DNA of 64,000 bases from the NCBI RefSeq assembly GCF_013409935.1, contig NZ_JACCCO010000003.1:1116001-1180000 (forward strand), in the 5' to 3' direction. Numbering within the stretch: the stretch's first letter is position 1; every line of letters begins with the position of its first letter. This DNA comes from Streptosporangium sandarakinum (lineage in GTDB: Bacteria > Actinomycetota > Actinomycetes > Streptosporangiales > Streptosporangiaceae). The notes under the pieces are model-generated. The model was not told where the DNA came from, did not search any database, and saw only the letters and a program-made list of their open reading frames with translations. This document shows positions 9,607 through 17,378 of this stretch, piece by piece. Position numbers and translations under genes: made by a program.

Positions 9607-10488
9607 TCACCGGTAGCCCAGGCGGGCGAGCTCGGTGCGGGCCACCTTCTCCACCAGGGCGGCGTCCTCGCCGTGCAGCCTGCTCCGCCAGGCGCCGGTC
9701 TTCGGGGCGCGCCCGCCGTACAGGGCGACCTTGGACACCCGCGCCTGGAGGAAGGCCGACAGCTCCTCCGCGGCCCGGGCGGGGGAGGAGGCCAGCTCCT
9801 CGTAGCGCAGGGTCAGCAGCTGCCCGCGCGGCAGGTCGCGGTGGAGCGCGGCCGACAGCCGGACCGCGCTGCGCCAGCGCAGCGCGCACTTGCCCGCCGT
9901 GGGCATCGCCTTCCAGCGGTCGCGGTGCTCGGCGGCGTTGACGCCGAGGAACGGGTTGGGGAACTCGGCCTCCTCGCTCAGCATGGCTGGCTTGAACCAC
10001 GCCAGCGCGGCCGGGTCGGCCAGCATGTCGGCCACCACGTCCCTGCCGTCCCTGATCAGCTGGACGAACCGGGCGTCGGGGAACGCCTGAAGCAGCACCT
10101 GGGCGCTGTAGATCAGGTCGGGGCTGGCGTCGCCGAACCGCGCCACCGCGCCCGGCGCCGCGCACGGCCCGGCGCCGGTCACGCCGCCCGCCTCCCGGCA
10201 GGCGGCCGGGCACTCACCGCAGGCGCCGGGGACGATCTGCCAGGACTCGGCCAGGGCGTCGCGCAGCACCCGGGTGGCTCCCATGCCCCGGCCCGCGATG
10301 GAGGGGCGCCGGGCGAAGGCGTACACCACGTGGGCGACCGGGGCGCGGCCGATCGTGACATGGAAGCCGGGGGAGCGTTTCAGGGCGCGGGCCAGCAGGT
10401 CCGAGCCGGAGTGCGGGGCGGCGAGCACGAACACCGGCTGGCGGACCTTGATGCCGTTGACCACGAGGATGTGGGGCGGAGGTCGCAT
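9607..10488 (-). CDS. Sulfotransferase family protein with a cysteine-rich insertion
   Basis: 293 residues if the ATG at 10488 is used. It should transfer sulfate from PAPS to an unidentified acceptor. The 5'-phosphosulfate loop is a variant (FVLAAPHSGSDLLARAL, about 20-36). The 3'-phosphate motif is FPDARFVQLIRDGRDVVADM. Between them sits a Cys cluster (C90, C93, C97, C109) not usual in the family. The start abuts that of the divergent S66 gene (CAT|ATG), so one of the two may begin further inside. No good Shine-Dalgarno is seen for this gene. Confidence 0.83.
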   Translation of the reverse strand: MRPPPHILVVNGIKVRQPVFVLAAPHSGSDLLARALKRSPGFHVTIGRAPVAHVVYAFARRPSIAGRGMGATRVLRDALAESWQIVPGACGECPAACREAGGVTGAGPCAAPGAVARFGDASPDLIYSAQVLLQAFPDARFVQLIRDGRDVVADMLADPAALAWFKPAMLSEEAEFPNPFLGVNAAEHRDRWKAMPTAGKCALRWRSAVRLSAALHRDLPRGQLLTLRYEELASSPARAAEELSAFLQARVSKVALYGGRAPKTGAWRSRLHGEDAALVEKVARTELARLGYR

Positions 10489-11493
10489 ATGTGTGCCCAG
10501 TGTGGCACCGTTTCCAGCGTGAACGAACCGGCCCTGCCCACACCAGCCTCTGCGGACGGCGCGGCCGTCCGGCCCGCCGTCGTCCCGCCCCGGTTGCGCC
10601 CCGGAGACACGGTCGCGGTGGTCTGCCCCTGCGGCCCGCCCGACCCGGCGCAGTTGCGGCGCGGCGCCGGCGTGCTGGAGGAGCTGGGGCTGAAGGTCGT
10701 CATGGGCGAGCACGCCCTCGACCGTGACCGCTACCTCGCCGGCTCCGACGCCGACCGGGCCGCCGACCTGCAGCGGGCCTGGTGCGACCCGGCGGTCGCC
10801 GCGGTGTTCTGCGGCCGGGGCGGCTACGGCGCCTCGCGGATCCTGCACCTGATCGACTGGGAGGCCATGCGGGCCGCGGGGCCCAAGACCCTTGTCGGCT
10901 CCAGCGACGTCACCGCGCTGCACCAGGCGTTCGCCGTCGAGCTGGGGCTGGCCTCCCTGTTCGGCCCGATGCCCGCCTGCGACGTGCTCAGCGGCCCCGC
11001 CGGCTCCGAGCCCCGCACCCTGGAGCACCTCGCCGCCGCGCTGTTCGGCGAACCCGGGCCGATCACCGGCGACCGGGTCGTCGTCCCGGGGCGGGCCGTC
11101 GCACCGGTGACGGGCGGTAACCTCAGTCTGCTGGCCGCCCTGTGCGGCACGCCGTACCAGATGCGGGCCCGGGGCCGGATCGTCCTGCTGGAGGACATCG
11201 CCGAGGAGCCCTACCGCATCGACCGGATGCTCACCCAGCTCCTGCGTTCGGGCTCGCTGGACGGCGCGGCCGGGTTCGCCCTGGGTTCCTGGGTGGGCTG
11301 CGGCGACCCCTACCCGACGCTCGTCGAGCGGCTCGCGCCGCTCGGGGTGCCGGTGATCGCCGGGCTTCCGGTGGGCCACGGGACACCACAGTTCAGTGTG
11401 CAGTTGGGGGCACTTGGTGCTATTGATGCAGAATCGTGCTCTCTGACGGGCTCACTCACCGATCCCGGGAAGGCACCCTGGGTGCGGACCTAG
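10489..11493 (+). CDS. LD-carboxypeptidase (peptidase family S66)
   Basis: 334 residues from ATG 10489, preceded by GGAGG (10478-10482) at 6 nt. An alternative GTG at 10519 lacks a ribosome site. S66 enzymes trim D-Ala from tetrapeptides in peptidoglycan recycling, or cleave amide-linked toxins (MccF type). The catalytic set is visible: nucleophile Ser in GSSDVTALH, Glu in LLEDIAEEPYRIDRML and His in GLPVGHG. No signal peptide, so cytoplasmic. The next gene starts 23 bp downstream and is probably cotranscribed. Confidence 0.92.
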   Translation: MCAQCGTVSSVNEPALPTPASADGAAVRPAVVPPRLRPGDTVAVVCPCGPPDPAQLRRGAGVLEELGLKVVMGEHALDRDRYLAGSDADRAADLQRAWCDPAVAAVFCGRGGYGASRILHLIDWEAMRAAGPKTLVGSSDVTALHQAFAVELGLASLFGPMPACDVLSGPAGSEPRTLEHLAAALFGEPGPITGDRVVVPGRAVAPVTGGNLSLLAALCGTPYQMRARGRIVLLEDIAEEPYRIDRMLTQLLRSGSLDGAAGFALGSWVGCGDPYPTLVERLAPLGVPVIAGLPVGHGTPQFSVQLGALGAIDAESCSLTGSLTDPGKAPWVRT

Positions 11494-11516
11494 CGAACGG
11501 GAGAGGGGAAAAGTGC

Positions 11517-12467
11517 GTGAGGCTGTTCCGGCGGCACCGTGATCAACGGGCCGCGACCTCGGTGAACCCGGCGGCTCAGGCCGCTCCGGCCCGCCCGGTC
11601 GAGGAGGTCGACCTCGACTCCCTGCTCGCCCTCGTCGCCGACACCCTCGGCTACGACTGCTCCTTCGAGCCCGGCGGCGCCACGCTGACCCTGTCCGGCC
11701 CCCGCACGATCGAGGTCCGGCTGACGGGCCTGCGCGCCGAGGCGCGCCGCCGATCGCGGGAGGACTGGCCGGTGCTGGTCTCCGGGCACCTCTCCCACGC
11801 GCTGGCCACGGCGGACGAGCCGTTCGACACCTGCGACCTGGCCCAGGCCGGCCCGCTGCTGGGCACCCGCGTCCGCTTCGACGACGGCCTGGACGACGGC
11901 CTCGTGGTCGGCCGGCACCTGGCCGCGGACCTGGTGGAGGTGCTGACCGTCGGGCACGGCGCGGCCGAGCGGCCGGTCCGCCCGGAGGAGGCCGGCTGCT
12001 GGCCGGTCACCGCCGCCCAGGCTCTGGAGCTGGCCGCGGGCAACGCCGGCGACGGGCGGTCCTCGGTCACCGAGGCCGACCTCGGCGGCGTCACGGTCCT
12101 GAGCCTGGACGGCGCGGGCGCCGCCGCCTGCCTGCGCCGCCTGGACGAGCACCTGCCCCTCCCGGCCGACGGCGCGCTGGTCGCGCTGACCGGCCCGGCC
12201 ACCGTGGTCGTCCACCCGGTCGAGGGCATCGGCGTGGTCCGCGCGATCGAGCGGCTGAGACTGTTCGCCCAGCGGGAGTTCGAGCGGCGCGACGACGCCC
12301 TCAGCCCGCACGTCTACTGGTGGCACGACGGCGGGCTCGCCCTGGTGCGGGCCGACCTGATCGCCCAGGACGGGCAGGTTCGCCTGGTGGTGGCCCCGCC
12401 GCCGGAGTTCGCCCGCGTCATCGCCGCCCTGGCCGTCCGGCCCGACGCCGAGACCCCCGAGCGCTGA
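11517..12467 (+). CDS. Conserved protein of unknown function
   Basis: 316 residues from GTG 11517, with a GAGAGGGG ribosome site upstream. I do not recognise a family. It is acidic and soluble-looking, with no membrane segment or signal peptide. Several alternating strand/helix units (for example ADLVEVLTVGHGAAERPVRP, then FARVIAALAVRPD at the end) suggest a mixed alpha/beta fold. The N-terminus is basic. It probably shares a transcript with the S66 gene. Transcription ends at a large palindrome 6 bp after the stop. Confidence 0.75.
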   Translation: MRLFRRHRDQRAATSVNPAAQAAPARPVEEVDLDSLLALVADTLGYDCSFEPGGATLTLSGPRTIEVRLTGLRAEARRRSREDWPVLVSGHLSHALATADEPFDTCDLAQAGPLLGTRVRFDDGLDDGLVVGRHLAADLVEVLTVGHGAAERPVRPEEAGCWPVTAAQALELAAGNAGDGRSSVTEADLGGVTVLSLDGAGAAACLRRLDEHLPLPADGALVALTGPATVVVHPVEGIGVVRAIERLRLFAQREFERRDDALSPHVYWWHDGGLALVRADLIAQDGQVRLVVAPPPEFARVIAALAVRPDAETPER

Positions 12468-12473
12468 CCCGGG

Positions 12474-12499
12474 GCGGTACGGCGGGCCCGCCGTACCGC
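12474..12499. terminator. Bidirectional terminator palindrome
   Basis: Perfect 26-bp palindrome with 13-bp arms, left arm GCGGTACGGCGGG. It lies between convergent genes and can fold on either strand. No U-tract, as is usual in high-GC actinobacteria. Confidence 0.7.
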
Positions 12500-12606
12500 G
12501 CGTCCCGCGCCGGGCGGGAAGGCTCCGCGCCGAGCGGGAAGGCCCCGTGCCGGGCGCCTCACCGCGTCCCGCGCGCCGGCCGGCGGGAGGAGGCGGGCCG
12601 TACCGG

Positions 12607-14376
12607 TCAGTCGTCCCCGGCGAGCGCGCGGGCGGCGTGGATCAGCGGCACGTGGCTGAACGCCTGCGGGAAGTTCCCCACCAGGCGGCCGTGGCGGGGG
12701 TCGTACTCCTCGGCGAGCAGGCCCACGTCGTTGCGCAGCGACAGCAGGCGCTCGAACAGCTCCACGGCCTCCTCCCTGCGGCCGATCATCGCCAGCGCCT
12801 CGGCCAGCCAGAAGCTGCACGCCAGGAACGCGCCCTCGCCGCCGGGCAGGCCGTCGAGGTTGCCGTCCTCCGACACCGGGTAGCGCCGCACGAAGCCGTC
12901 GGCCATCAGCTCCCGCTGGATCGCCTCCACCGTGCCGACCACCCGCGGGTCGTCCGGCGGCAGGAACCCGACCATCGGGATCATCAGCAGCGCGGCGTCC
13001 AGCTCCCGCGAGCCGTACGACTGGGTGAAGGTGTTGCGGGCCGTGTCGAACGCCTTGTCGCAGACCTCGGCGTGGATCTGCTCGCGCAGCGCCTGCCACC
13101 GCTCCACCGGCCCCGGCCGGCCGAAGTCCTCCACCTGCCTGATGGCCCGGTCGAGCGCGACCCAGCACATCACCTTGGAGTGGGTGAAGTGCCGGCGCGG
13201 GCCGCGGACCTCCCACAGCCCCTCGTCGGGCTCGTCCCAGTGGGCCTCCACGTAGTCCATCAGCTCCAGCTGGATGGTCCAGGCACGGTCGTCGGGCTCC
13301 ATGCCCGAGGCGCGCGACAGGTGCAGGGAGTTCATCACCTCCCCGTAGACGTCGAGCTGGAGCTGGGTGACCGCGCCGTTGCCGATCCGGACCGGGCGGG
13401 AGTCCTCGTAACCCGGCAGCCAGTCGAGCTCCAGCTCGGTCAGCCGCCGCTCCCCGGAGACGCTGTACATGATCTGCAGGTCCTGGGCGCGGCCGGCGAT
13501 GGCCCGCAGCAGCCAGGCGCGCCAGGAGCGGGCCTCGCCGAGGTAGCCGGCGCCGATGAGCGCGTCCAGCGTCATGGTGGCGTCACGCAGCCAGCAGAAG
13601 CGGTAGTCCCAGTTGCGGACCCCGCCGATGTCCTCGGGCAGCGAGGTGGTGGGGGCGGCGACGATGCCGCCGGTGGGCTCGTAGGTGAGCGCCTTGAGCG
13701 TGATGAGGGAGCGGACCACGGCCTCGCGCCAGGGGCCCTGGTAGGTGCACTGCTCCACCCACTCCTCCCACAGCCCCACCGTCTCGGTGAGCTGCTCGAA
13801 CGGGTCGATCTCCACGGGCCTGGGCTGGTGGGAGGGGTGCCAGGTGAACACGAACGGCACCCGCTCGCCCGCCGAGACGGTGAACCTCGCCCGGTGGGCG
13901 TAGTCGCCGCCGTGCAGCGGGACGGGGGAGTGCAGCCAGATCGAGTCGGGGCCGCCGACGGCGTGCAGCAGCCCGTCGGTGCGGCGCACCCAGGGCACGA
14001 TGCGGCCGTAGTCGAAGCGGACTCGGATCTCGGTGGACATCTCCACGGTCCCCGACACGCCCTCCACGATCCTGACCAGGTCGGGGTTGGCGTGCCGGGC
14101 GGGCATGAAGTCGATCACCCGGACCGTGCCGGTGGGGGTGTCCCACTCGCTCTCCAGGATCAGCGTCTCGCCCCGGTAGCGCCGCCGGGTGGCGGGCGGC
14201 CGCTCTTGACCGGAGGGGCCCACCCACCACTGCCCGTTGTACTTGTCGCCGAGCAGCGCCGCGAAGCACGCCGGGGAGTCGAAACGTGGCAGGCAGAGCC
14301 AGTCGATGGAGCCGTCCCGCCCGATCAGGGCGGCCGACTGCATGTCGCCGATGAGCGCGTAGTCCTCGATCCGCAT
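12607..14376 (-). CDS. Glycoside hydrolase family 15 protein (glucoamylase/trehalase-like)
   Basis: 589 residues, start ATG 14376, cytoplasmic (no signal peptide). It opens with the conserved N-terminal beta-sandwich of bacterial GH15 proteins (IEDYALIGDMQSAALI, DGSIDWLCLPRFDSPACFA). The (alpha/alpha)6 catalytic domain follows, with GGVRNWDYRFCWLRDA and the late acid motif LLAEEYDPRHGRLVGNFPQA. Family members hydrolyse alpha-glucosidic bonds. In mycobacteria and Streptomyces several are trehalases. The substrate cannot be settled from sequence alone. Confidence 0.92.
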   Translation of the reverse strand: MRIEDYALIGDMQSAALIGRDGSIDWLCLPRFDSPACFAALLGDKYNGQWWVGPSGQERPPATRRRYRGETLILESEWDTPTGTVRVIDFMPARHANPDLVRIVEGVSGTVEMSTEIRVRFDYGRIVPWVRRTDGLLHAVGGPDSIWLHSPVPLHGGDYAHRARFTVSAGERVPFVFTWHPSHQPRPVEIDPFEQLTETVGLWEEWVEQCTYQGPWREAVVRSLITLKALTYEPTGGIVAAPTTSLPEDIGGVRNWDYRFCWLRDATMTLDALIGAGYLGEARSWRAWLLRAIAGRAQDLQIMYSVSGERRLTELELDWLPGYEDSRPVRIGNGAVTQLQLDVYGEVMNSLHLSRASGMEPDDRAWTIQLELMDYVEAHWDEPDEGLWEVRGPRRHFTHSKVMCWVALDRAIRQVEDFGRPGPVERWQALREQIHAEVCDKAFDTARNTFTQSYGSRELDAALLMIPMVGFLPPDDPRVVGTVEAIQRELMADGFVRRYPVSEDGNLDGLPGGEGAFLACSFWLAEALAMIGRREEAVELFERLLSLRNDVGLLAEEYDPRHGRLVGNFPQAFSHVPLIHAARALAGDD

Positions 14377-14496
14377 GGCTCCGACGCTACCCCGGCGGCG
14401 GCGGATCAGCCCTGCCCCGGCCGATGCTCCGGTCCCGGCCCGGCACCTGTTCCGGCACGGCGACGCCTGGCGGCGCCTGGCCGCGTCCGGCCGTGC

Positions 14497-15102
14497 TCAG
14501 CCGCGCGGCCGCATGCGCGGCATGAAGAACTGCGTCAGGGGCCCGATGGCCAGGGCGAACACCACGGTGCCGACGCCCACGACGCCGCCGAGCAGCCAGC
14601 CCACGGCCAGCACCGTGATCTCGATGAGGGTACGGGCCGCCCGGATGCTCAGGCCCAGCCGGTTCAGGCCGGTCATCAGCCCGTCGCGCGGGCCGGGGCC
14701 GAGCCCGGCCCCGATGTACAGGCCGGTCGCCGCGGCGGTGACCACGACCCCGGCCAGCAGGCAGGCCCAGCGCGCGGCCAGCGGGCCGGGCGCCGGGACC
14801 AGCCACATGACCGCGTCGGCGAACACGCCGACGAGGATGACGTTGCTGATGGTGCCGACCCCGGGCCTCTGCCGCAGCGGGATCCACAGCAGCATGACCA
14901 GGGCGCCCACGATGATGATCCACGTGCCGACCGAGAGGCCCATGTGGACGGCCAGGCCCTGGTGGAAGACGTCCCAAGGGCTTCCGCCGAGGCGCGATTC
15001 GATCTGCAGGGCGATGCCGGTTCCGTACAGCGCGAGGCCCGCGTACAGGCGCAGGAGGCGGTTCGGCAGCGAACCCAGGGATGGAAGGGATGCTTCGCTC
15101 AT
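14497..15102 (-). CDS. YczE/YyaS-type integral membrane protein
   Basis: 201 residues with about five transmembrane helices and the family features GGSPWDVFHQGLA and GPGPRDGLMTGL. The biochemical role of YczE proteins is unknown. They are known to sit beside MocR-type regulators, which is the case here: the regulator is divergent, 77 bp away. The ATG at 15102 directly abuts a palindromic operator half-site, so translation is probably leaderless. Confidence 0.88.
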   Translation of the reverse strand: MSEASLPSLGSLPNRLLRLYAGLALYGTGIALQIESRLGGSPWDVFHQGLAVHMGLSVGTWIIIVGALVMLLWIPLRQRPGVGTISNVILVGVFADAVMWLVPAPGPLAARWACLLAGVVVTAAATGLYIGAGLGPGPRDGLMTGLNRLGLSIRAARTLIEITVLAVGWLLGGVVGVGTVVFALAIGPLTQFFMPRMRPRG

Positions 15103-15128
15103 AATGGCCTTGATTCTTCAAGGCCATT
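15103..15128. promoter_or_regulatory. Palindromic operator between yczE-like and MocR genes
   Basis: Perfect inverted repeat AATGGCCTTGA/TCAAGGCCATT with a 4-bp spacer. A third copy, AATGGCCTT (15159-15167), overlaps the -10 of the regulator gene, and a degenerate copy lies at 15141-15153. This pattern fits binding by the divergently encoded MocR protein to control both genes. Confidence 0.65.
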
Positions 15129-15166
15129 GATGCTTGGCAAAAGGGCCAATCATCGGAAAATGGCCT

Positions 15167-15172
15167 TATAGT
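15167..15172 (+). promoter_or_regulatory. -10 element of the MocR gene (leaderless)
   Basis: TATAGT, followed 7 bp later by the GTG start at 15180, so the mRNA would begin at the start codon. It overlaps the third operator copy, suggesting autoregulation. Confidence 0.55.
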
Positions 15173-15179
15173 GGCGTAG

Positions 15180-16613
15180 GTGAACCGGTATCTGAGCGGT
15201 CCGCAACTGGCTCGCCTGGTGGCGATCGACCCCGGCGCCCGGCCGTACTACCGGGTGCTGGCCGAGACGGTGCGGTCGTTGATCCTCGACGGCCGCCTGC
15301 CCGTGCGGGTCCGCCTCCCCGCCGAGCGCCACCTCGCCCAGGAGCTGGGCGTCAGCCGCACCACCGTGACCGCGGCCTACGACCGCCTGCGCGAGCAGGG
15401 TTACCTGGAGAGCAGGCAGGGCGCGGGAAGCTGGACGGCGCTGCCGCGGCCCTCCGAGATGGGCGCCGACAACCCCTGGATCGCCTCCGGGGACGACGGC
15501 CTGCTGCCGCTGCACGCCGCCGCGCCGCCGGCCACCCCGCTGCTGCCCGAGGCCGTCGCGGCGGCCACCGAGCGCTACCTGTGCCGCACGCTCGGCACGG
15601 GTTACGAGCCCCCCGGGATCACCCCGCTGCGCGAGGCGATCGCGGCCCGCTACACCCACCGGGGCCTGGCCACCCGCCCCGAGCAGATCCTCGTCACCAC
15701 CGGCGCCCAGCAGGCGATCCACCTGGTGATGACGATGCTGCTGACGCCGGGCGACCCGGTGCTGCTGGAGTCGCCGACCTACCCGCACGCGATCGACGCC
15801 GCCAGGACGCGCGGCGCGCGGATCGTCCCCGTCGGCGTCCCCGACGGCGGCTGGCACCTCGACCTGCTCACCTCCGCGCTGCGCCAGTCGGCGGCCCGCC
15901 TGGCCTACGTGATCCCCGACTTCCAGAACCCGACCGGCCACCTGATGGACGACGCCGTCCGGGCCGGCCTGGTCGGCGAGGCCAGGCGGCACGGCACCAC
16001 CCTCATCGTGGACGAGACCTGGAGCGAGCTGGCCCTCGACGAGGTGCCCCGCACCGCCCCGCTGGGCGCCTTCGACACCGACGGGCGGGTGATCAGCGTC
16101 GGGTCGGCGTCCAAGCTGTGGTGGGGCGGCCTGCGCATCGGGTGGGTCCGCGCGACCGCCGCCATGGTGCGCCGCCTGGCCGTGCTGCGCGCCGCCGTGG
16201 ACATCGCCAGCCCGACGTTCGAGCAGCTCGTGGTGACCGAGCTGTTCTCCCGGATCGAGGAGGCCAGGGCCGACCGCCGCCGGACCCTCGGCGCCTCCCG
16301 CGCGGCCCTGGTCGCCGCGCTGGCCGAGCACCTGCCCGACCTGACCTTCACCGTGCCCGCCGGCGGCGGCGCGCTGTGGGCGCGGCTGCCCGGTCCGTCG
16401 GCCGTCTCGCTCGCCGACGCCTCGGCCTGCCACGGCGTGCGGCTCGCCCCGGGCCCCTGGTTCGGGATGGACGGCGCGCTGGAGGGCCGGCTGCGCCTGC
16501 CGTTCACCCAGCCGCCGACGGTCATCGCCGAGGCGGTGGCGCGCATCGCCGAGGCCAGGGTCAGGGGCCCGTACGGCGCCCGCCCCGCCGAGCCGCTCAC
16601 CCCGGTCCTCTGA
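15180..16613 (+). CDS. MocR-family transcriptional regulator (GntR HTH fused to aminotransferase domain)
   Basis: 477 residues. The N-terminal winged HTH (about 20-90) contains the GntR pattern RLPAERHLAQELGVSRTTV. A linker leads to a fold-type I aminotransferase domain using PLP. The expected PLP-binding Lys lies in SVGSASKLWWGGLRIGW, and FQNPTGHLM is the conserved NPTG motif. MocR proteins sense PLP or amino compounds and usually control a divergent neighbour, here the yczE-like gene. The effector is unknown. Confidence 0.93.
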   Translation: MNRYLSGPQLARLVAIDPGARPYYRVLAETVRSLILDGRLPVRVRLPAERHLAQELGVSRTTVTAAYDRLREQGYLESRQGAGSWTALPRPSEMGADNPWIASGDDGLLPLHAAAPPATPLLPEAVAAATERYLCRTLGTGYEPPGITPLREAIAARYTHRGLATRPEQILVTTGAQQAIHLVMTMLLTPGDPVLLESPTYPHAIDAARTRGARIVPVGVPDGGWHLDLLTSALRQSAARLAYVIPDFQNPTGHLMDDAVRAGLVGEARRHGTTLIVDETWSELALDEVPRTAPLGAFDTDGRVISVGSASKLWWGGLRIGWVRATAAMVRRLAVLRAAVDIASPTFEQLVVTELFSRIEEARADRRRTLGASRAALVAALAEHLPDLTFTVPAGGGALWARLPGPSAVSLADASACHGVRLAPGPWFGMDGALEGRLRLPFTQPPTVIAEAVARIAEARVRGPYGARPAEPLTPVL

Positions 16614-16717
16614 GCCGCCCCGCCGCCGGGTGAGCGGGCCGTCGCCGGCTGTGCGGTCCGGAAGCGGCGAGGGCCGTCCGGACGCCGCGCGGGCGGGCCG
16701 GGGCGGCGGTCGAGAGG

Positions 16718-17338
16718 TCAGGGCCCCTGGTCGGGGGCCACGCCCCGGGCCAGCGGCGCGCGCAGCCGCAGCCGCATGGCGGCGATGCGCAGCCCGAAGG
16801 CCAGCACCGCCGAGGCCAGCGTGGCCGGCCAGCCGTGCAGGTCGAGGGTGTAGAGCGCGGCCATGACCGCCGAGCCGAGCATGGCCGGCACCGCGTACAG
16901 CTGGCGGTCGTACAGCAGGAGGGGGATCTGCCCGGCCAGGACGTCGCGCAGGATGCCGCCGCCGACCGCGGTGGTGACGCCGAGCAGGGCGCCGTGCAGG
17001 GGGCTGAGGCCGTAGTTCATCGCCTTCTCGGTGCCGACCGCGCAGAACAGGCCCAGCCCCGCCGCGTCGAGCACGTCCACCGCGGGCATCACCCGCTCCA
17101 CATGGGGATGCCAGAAGAACACGATCGCCGCGGCCACGGCCGGCACGACCACGTAGCCGGTGCTGGAGAAGGCCGCGGGCCGCACGTTGAGGATCAGGTC
17201 GCGCAGGATCCCGCCGCCCAGCGCGGTCATCTCCGCCAGCACGGTCATGCCGACCACGTCCAGCCGGCGGCGGACGCCGACCAGCGCCCCGGTGAGCGCG
17301 AAGACGAAGATTCCGATGAGGTCGAGGGCGTGGCTCAC
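16718..17338 (-). CDS. Trimeric intracellular cation (TRIC) channel family protein
   Basis: 206 residues, seven predicted membrane helices. It has two repeated three-helix units, each with the glycine-rich motif GGGILRD (about 41-47 and again near 128). That duplication identifies the TRIC/UPF0126 (YicG-like) family. Bacterial TRIC proteins are homotrimeric K+-permeable channels. The gene is probably in tandem with the upstream peptide transporter (41-bp gap). Physiological role here unknown. Confidence 0.93.
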   Translation of the reverse strand: MSHALDLIGIFVFALTGALVGVRRRLDVVGMTVLAEMTALGGGILRDLILNVRPAAFSSTGYVVVPAVAAAIVFFWHPHVERVMPAVDVLDAAGLGLFCAVGTEKAMNYGLSPLHGALLGVTTAVGGGILRDVLAGQIPLLLYDRQLYAVPAMLGSAVMAALYTLDLHGWPATLASAVLAFGLRIAAMRLRLRAPLARGVAPDQGP

Positions 17339-17378
17339 CGTCTAATCATCCCATGACCGGATATATGTGATCGCCGTT

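Noticed and set aside
12547-15171. Open frame of 874 codons on the plus strand
   Set aside because: Runs against GH15 and YczE-like genes, both of which have clear family motifs. The plus-strand product is low in complexity.
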